Part shown: positions 6,047-7,405 of the stretch, one piece after another
How the letters are laid out: every line of letters begins with the position of its first letter
How positions within the stretch are numbered: the first letter of the stretch is position 1
Origin: Hyphomicrobiales bacterium
GTDB taxonomy: Bacteria > Pseudomonadota > Alphaproteobacteria > Rhizobiales > Xanthobacteraceae
Reading direction: 5' to 3'
DNA: 7,405 bases
NCBI GenBank assembly: GCA_003133345.1
Contig: PKXB01000058.1
Span: 1-7,405, forward strand
Notes under the pieces: model-generated
The model's database searches: none
What the model was told of the DNA's origin: nothing
The model's input: only the letters and a program-made list of their open reading frames with translations
Made by a program: the position numbers and the translations under genes

Positions 6047-7237
6047 ATGACCGAGGCCGAACCCGCAGTTGAGCAGGACTTGAGCCCGCCGGACGACGGC
6101 CGGGCGGACAAGCTCGTCACCGCCGGCCCGCCGGCGGCGCAAGCGGGCGGCGTCCTCACCGTCGATCTCGCGGCCATTGAAGCCAACTGGCGCTCGCTTG
6201 GCCACCGCGTCATGCCGGCGGAATGCGCCGCCGTGATCAAGGCCGACGGCTATGGCTGCGGCATCGAAAAAGTCGCGGCCGCATTGGCCAAAACCGGCTG
6301 CAAGACATTTTTCGTCGCCGATCTCGCCGAGGCGCGGCAGGTGCGGAACGTCGCGCCTGACCCGGCGATTTATGTGCTCAACGGGCTGCTGTTGGGGACC
6401 GCGGGATCTTACGCCGATATCCGCGCGCGGCCGGTGATCGGCAGCATGGTCGAGCTGGCGGAATGGGACGCCTTCGTGTCCGTCAACCAGTGGCACGGCG
6501 GCGCCGCGCTGCATGTGGACACCGGGATGAACCGGCTTGGCATCTCGGTCAACGAGGCGGCCGCGCTGGCGCCGCGCATCCGCTCCGAGAACCACGGCAT
6601 CACGCTGCTGATGAGCCACCTGGCCTGCGCCGAGCAGCCGGAGCATCCGCTCAACGAGCGCCAGATCAGCGTGTTCCGCGAGGTGCGCATGCTCTATCGC
6701 GGCATCCCCTCCTCGCTGGCCAATTCGTCCGGCATTTTCCTCGGGCAAGCCGCCCATTGCGACATGGTGCGCCCGGGCGTCGCGCTCTACGGCGTCAATC
6801 CGATCCCGGGGCAGAGCAATCCGATGCGCCCGGTGATCGAATTGCAGGCGCGCATCGCGCAGGTGCGCACCGTGCCGCGCGGCGAGACCGTCGGCTACGA
6901 CGCCGCCTGGACCGCCAAGCGCACCACCCGCATTGCCGTTGTCGCGGTCGGCTATGCCGACGGCTATCTGCGCGCGGCCAGCGCCTCCGACGAGGCGCCG
7001 GGCGCCGACGCTATCGTCGCCGGCCAACGCTGTCCGCTGGCGGGACGGGTGTCCATGGATCTGCTGGCGATCGACATCACCGATCTGCCTGATGGTGCCG
7101 CCCGGCGCGGCGATCTGGCGACGCTGATTGGCGGCGAGATCACCGTCGATGACCTCGCCAAGGCCGCCGGCACCATCGGCTACGAGGTGCTCACAAACCT
7201 GGGGCGCCGGTACCACCGGGTTTACCGGGCGGAGTGA
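6047..7237 (+). CDS. alr: Alanine racemase
   Basis: The 396-residue product is a PLP-dependent, fold-III racemase converting L-Ala to D-Ala for peptidoglycan. The PLP lysine is Lys65 in AAVIKADGYGCG; the usual form of this motif is KADAYGHG, so the Ala and His positions carry Gly and Cys here. Other active-site marks are HVDTGMNRLG (156-165, Arg163), MVRPG (240-244, Arg242, contacting the PLP ring nitrogen), GYDAAW (Tyr284, the second catalytic base) and GRVSMD (333-338). The catalytic pair Lys65/Tyr284 is intact. The first 35 or so residues are a Pro/Ala/Asp-rich extension before the family start at GGVLTVDLAAIEANW. No clear ribosome site precedes the ATG at 6047, and the only alternative in-frame start, TTG at 6080, has AGGA too close to it. 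It is cytoplasmic. Its proximity to the two exported proteins suggests shared transcription. Confidence 0.95.
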   Translation: MTEAEPAVEQDLSPPDDGRADKLVTAGPPAAQAGGVLTVDLAAIEANWRSLGHRVMPAECAAVIKADGYGCGIEKVAAALAKTGCKTFFVADLAEARQVRNVAPDPAIYVLNGLLLGTAGSYADIRARPVIGSMVELAEWDAFVSVNQWHGGAALHVDTGMNRLGISVNEAAALAPRIRSENHGITLLMSHLACAEQPEHPLNERQISVFREVRMLYRGIPSSLANSSGIFLGQAAHCDMVRPGVALYGVNPIPGQSNPMRPVIELQARIAQVRTVPRGETVGYDAAWTAKRTTRIAVVAVGYADGYLRAASASDEAPGADAIVAGQRCPLAGRVSMDLLAIDITDLPDGAARRGDLATLIGGEITVDDLAKAAGTIGYEVLTNLGRRYHRVYRAE

Positions 7238-7248
7238 GAACTTAAGCT
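7237..7248 (+). repeat. Second copy of a 12-base word also found before the TPR gene
   Basis: AGAACTTAAGCT occurs here, beginning at the last base of the alr stop codon, and at 3732-3743 in the dnaB-TPR gap. Two of the three bases next to it also match the other copy (GT, then one mismatch). At the first site the word contains the candidate -10 hexamer TAAGCT; here TTTACC at 7221-7226 could act as a weak -35 with a 16-base spacer. Confidence 0.4.
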
Positions 7249-7262
7249 TTCGGCCGGCTTTT
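7244..7262 (+). terminator. Weak candidate intrinsic terminator after alr
   Basis: AAGCT (7244-7248) can pair with GGCTT (7256-7260), including one G-U pair, around a seven-base loop, and TTTT runs over 7259-7262. The stem is short and the T-run is short, so termination would be inefficient at best. Its place right after the alr stop is what makes it worth noting. Confidence 0.25.
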
Positions 7263-7291
7263 CCCCTCAAGCGACAGATTTTGGTAACAAT

Positions 7292-7306
7292 GTTCTTGTA
7301 ATGTTC
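7292..7306. promoter_or_regulatory. LexA (SOS) box upstream of radA
   Basis: GTTC (7292-7295), seven bases, GTTC (7303-7306) is a perfect match to the direct-repeat LexA box known from alphaproteobacteria (GTTC-N7-GTTC). The spacer TTGTAAT is A/T-rich as usual. It lies 57 bases before the radA ATG and covers the candidate -35 region. This predicts repression by LexA and release after DNA damage. Confidence 0.7.
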
Positions 7307-7324
7307 TCATGGCCCTTTTAGGCT
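7296..7324 (+). promoter_or_regulatory. Candidate radA promoter overlapping the LexA box
   Basis: TTGTAA (7296-7301) and TAGGCT (7319-7324) are separated by 17 bases. The -35 lies inside the LexA box, so LexA binding would block RNA polymerase. The hexamer matches are moderate and the assignment is inferred from spacing and position. Confidence 0.4.
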
Positions 7325-7363
7325 GAGAACACCGATTTTCACTGCTATTCCCAAGGGTTTCCC

Positions 7364-7405
7364 ATGTCCAAACGCAGTCTCTCCTTCATCTGCCAGAACT
7401 GCGGG
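7364..7405 (+). CDS. radA: DNA repair protein RadA, N-terminal fragment (runs off window)
   Basis: Only the first 14 codons are present: MSKRSLSFICQNCG. RadA (Sms) starts with a C4 zinc finger, and this sequence matches its first half, a CxxC (Cys10, Cys13) in the family context F-x-CQNCG. RadA is a RecA-like, DnaB-related ATPase that helps branch migration in recombinational repair; those domains lie beyond the window. The ATG at 7364 has AAGGG at 7353-7357, six bases upstream. The position right after alr supports the call, since alr-radA adjacency is common in Rhizobiales. A perfect LexA box lies upstream. Other CxxC-starting proteins are possible but less likely. Confidence 0.85.
   Translation, partial: MSKRSLSFICQNCG

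Noticed and set aside
5861..7270. 469-codon minus-strand open frame opposite alr
   Set aside because: It spans the whole of alr and part of the Cys-rich gene in antisense and gives His/Arg/Gly-rich low-information protein, as expected of a shadow frame.
1..7405. Mobile element, CRISPR array, RNA gene or defence system
   Set aside because: No transposase, integrase or phage-like gene, no regularly spaced repeats, no tRNA or rRNA-like stretch was seen; all long frames are accounted for by the listed genes.

Overview
The window looks like a chromosomal core segment from a high-GC alphaproteobacterium, most likely of the order Hyphomicrobiales/Rhizobiales (Bradyrhizobium, Rhodopseudomonas or Xanthobacteraceae type). 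This rests on three things. The order dnaB ... alr - radA is familiar from that group. There is a perfect FNR/FixK-type box (TTGAT-N4-ATCAA) and a perfect alphaproteobacterial LexA box (GTTC-N7-GTTC). The proteins also have the Ala/Arg-rich character of the group. I cannot name the species from the sequence alone.

Left part (1-2146). A secreted c-type cytochrome with a repetitive lysine/proline-rich tail runs leftward off the window edge (447 to 1, minus strand). It is divergent from a complete cyclopropane-fatty-acyl-phospholipid synthase (cfa, 690-1955). The 242-base gap between their starts holds the FixK/FNR box at 606-619, placed to activate cfa under low oxygen and perhaps the cytochrome too. 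A 191-base gap with a bulged hairpin and a palindrome then leads to dnaB.

Centre and right (2147-7405). All genes are on the plus strand: dnaB (replicative helicase), a 149-base gap full of inverted repeats and a candidate promoter, an exported TPR protein, an exported or membrane-anchored Cys-rich protein of unknown function, alr (alanine racemase), and, after a 126-base gap, the first 14 codons of radA. The radA upstream region carries the LexA box overlapping a candidate promoter. The TPR - Cys-rich - alr genes are close together (35 and 56 base gaps) and may be co-transcribed. Two of these products are predicted to act outside the cytoplasm, and the third makes D-alanine for the cell wall.

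I see no mobile element, CRISPR array, tRNA, rRNA or defence system, and nothing that is clearly a new multi-gene system. The observations most worth following are the FixK-box placement at cfa, the SOS box at radA, a very short cytochrome c with no visible methionine ligand, and the unexplained pair of exported proteins (His-rich TPR protein and Cys-rich protein) lying between dnaB and alr.
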